Below, piece after piece: positions 6,692 through 6,792 of a stretch of DNA of 6,792 bases. A program made the position numbers and the translations under genes. The DNA is taken from NCBI GenBank assembly GCA_003233295.1, contig QILJ01000263.1:1-6792 (forward strand), in the 5' to 3' direction. A model generated the notes under the pieces. The model worked only from the letters and a program-made list of their open reading frames with translations. It did not search any database and was not told where the DNA came from. Numbering within the stretch: the first letter of the stretch is position 1; each line of letters starts with the position of its first letter. This DNA is from Ignavibacteria bacterium. GTDB taxonomy: Bacteria > Bacteroidota > Ignavibacteria > Ignavibacteriales > Melioribacteraceae.

Positions 6692-6727
6692 GATACAAAC
6701 GGTGACGGAAATGTTGATAGTCAAGAC
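6692..6727 (+). other. EF-hand/dockerin-like calcium-binding loop in the amylase remnant
   Basis: Frame 2 gives the 12-residue loop DTNGDGNVDSQD, with acidic or amide ligands at positions 1, 3, 5, 9 and 12, glycine at 6 and valine at 8. This fits the calcium-binding EF-hand/dockerin loop. The surrounding sequence continues in frame (KSDFDRLDTGNGIVYSFLRPY) into domain C to the right edge. A single loop does not make a dockerin, which has two. Confidence 0.65.
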
Positions 6728-6792
6728 AAGTCTGACTTCGATAGATTGGACACTGGCAATGGAATTGTCTATTCCTTTCTTAGACCATATAA

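Larger units (their letters stand above)
4328..6792 (+). pseudogene. Degraded secreted multidomain alpha-amylase (GH13) with CBM48-like and PKD-like domains; 3' end beyond window
   Basis: The intact ancestor was a secreted alpha-glucan hydrolase. Reading through the lesions gives: signal peptide (4328-4390); a CBM48/E-set glycogen-binding-like domain (about 4391-4690: YLPGEFNGW, YQYKFNSDGSWLQDPLNPRY); an Ig-like region (about 4700-5260); a PKD-like domain (about 5270-5540: ASQSTDPDSQQLSYLW, then GEYYVTLSVTD); a GH13 barrel from NPEWLKNGRIYLLFFKAFTP (5579) to GIIDWNFSGKE (6648); and the start of domain C (QIRAQFPAFSQH, 6650-6685). GH13 landmarks remain: QDIT..NH (region I, 5864-5882), GVDGYRFD with the nucleophile Asp at 6144, GEQEGTG with the likely acid/base Glu at 6244, and LENQDEDR (region IV, 6436-6459). 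Lesions: no start codon (4328), TAG (5420), frame breaks near 5876 and 6240, and a deletion near 6649. The frame runs 2, 3, 1, 2. No full-length enzyme can be made by ordinary decoding. Sequencing error is the main alternative. Confidence 0.88.

Noticed and set aside
4250..6792. Programmed frameshifting or stop-codon recoding producing an active amylase
   Set aside because: It would need a non-standard start, a TAG bypass and three frame changes, one with missing sequence. Gene decay or sequence error is far simpler.

Overview
This AT-rich window with compact spacing fits an environmental bacterium of the Bacteroidota/Chlorobiota/Ignavibacteriota type. That placement is an inference from gene content: a TonB-receptor-like outer membrane barrel, secreted multidomain GH13 amylase sequence, an HU protein with a lysine-rich tail, and starts that often lack a Shine-Dalgarno sequence. 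No 16S rRNA or other marker gene is present to confirm it.

Layout. Positions 2-106 hold the last codons of an ABC-transporter ATPase, probably CcmA. It is followed on the same strand by ccmB (168-827), the membrane subunit of the cytochrome c maturation haem exporter. Next comes an unrecognised 173-residue protein with two membrane helices (893-1414). Its stop codon lies in the loop of a terminator hairpin that can also serve the convergent gene. That gene, on the minus strand (1444-1971), encodes an HU-family DNA-binding protein with an 83-residue histone-H1-like N-terminal tail, built from a minisatellite-like repeat. A very AT-rich divergent region (1972-2179) separates it from a 689-residue outer membrane beta-barrel with a plug-like N-terminus (2180-4249).

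The rest of the window (4328 to the right edge) is a decaying gene for a secreted amylase. Its domain order can still be read: signal peptide, CBM48/E-set-like domain, Ig-like region, PKD-like domain, GH13 barrel, then the start of domain C with an EF-hand-like loop. Five separate lesions interrupt it: no usable start codon (ATA where ATG is expected), an in-frame TAG at 5420, reading-frame breaks near 5876 and 6240, and a small deletion with frame change near 6649. All three frame breaks have the same sign, so the last segment is back in the original frame. The GH13 motifs can still be found, spread over three frames.

The genes form independent units rather than one pathway: a short ccm segment ending at the terminator, a nucleoid-protein gene, and a cell-envelope/polysaccharide pair in which the receptor-like barrel is intact and the adjacent amylase is dead. 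I see no tRNA, rRNA, CRISPR array or insertion sequence, and no evidence of a new defence or mobile system. The observations most worth a second look are the pseudogene and the HU tail.
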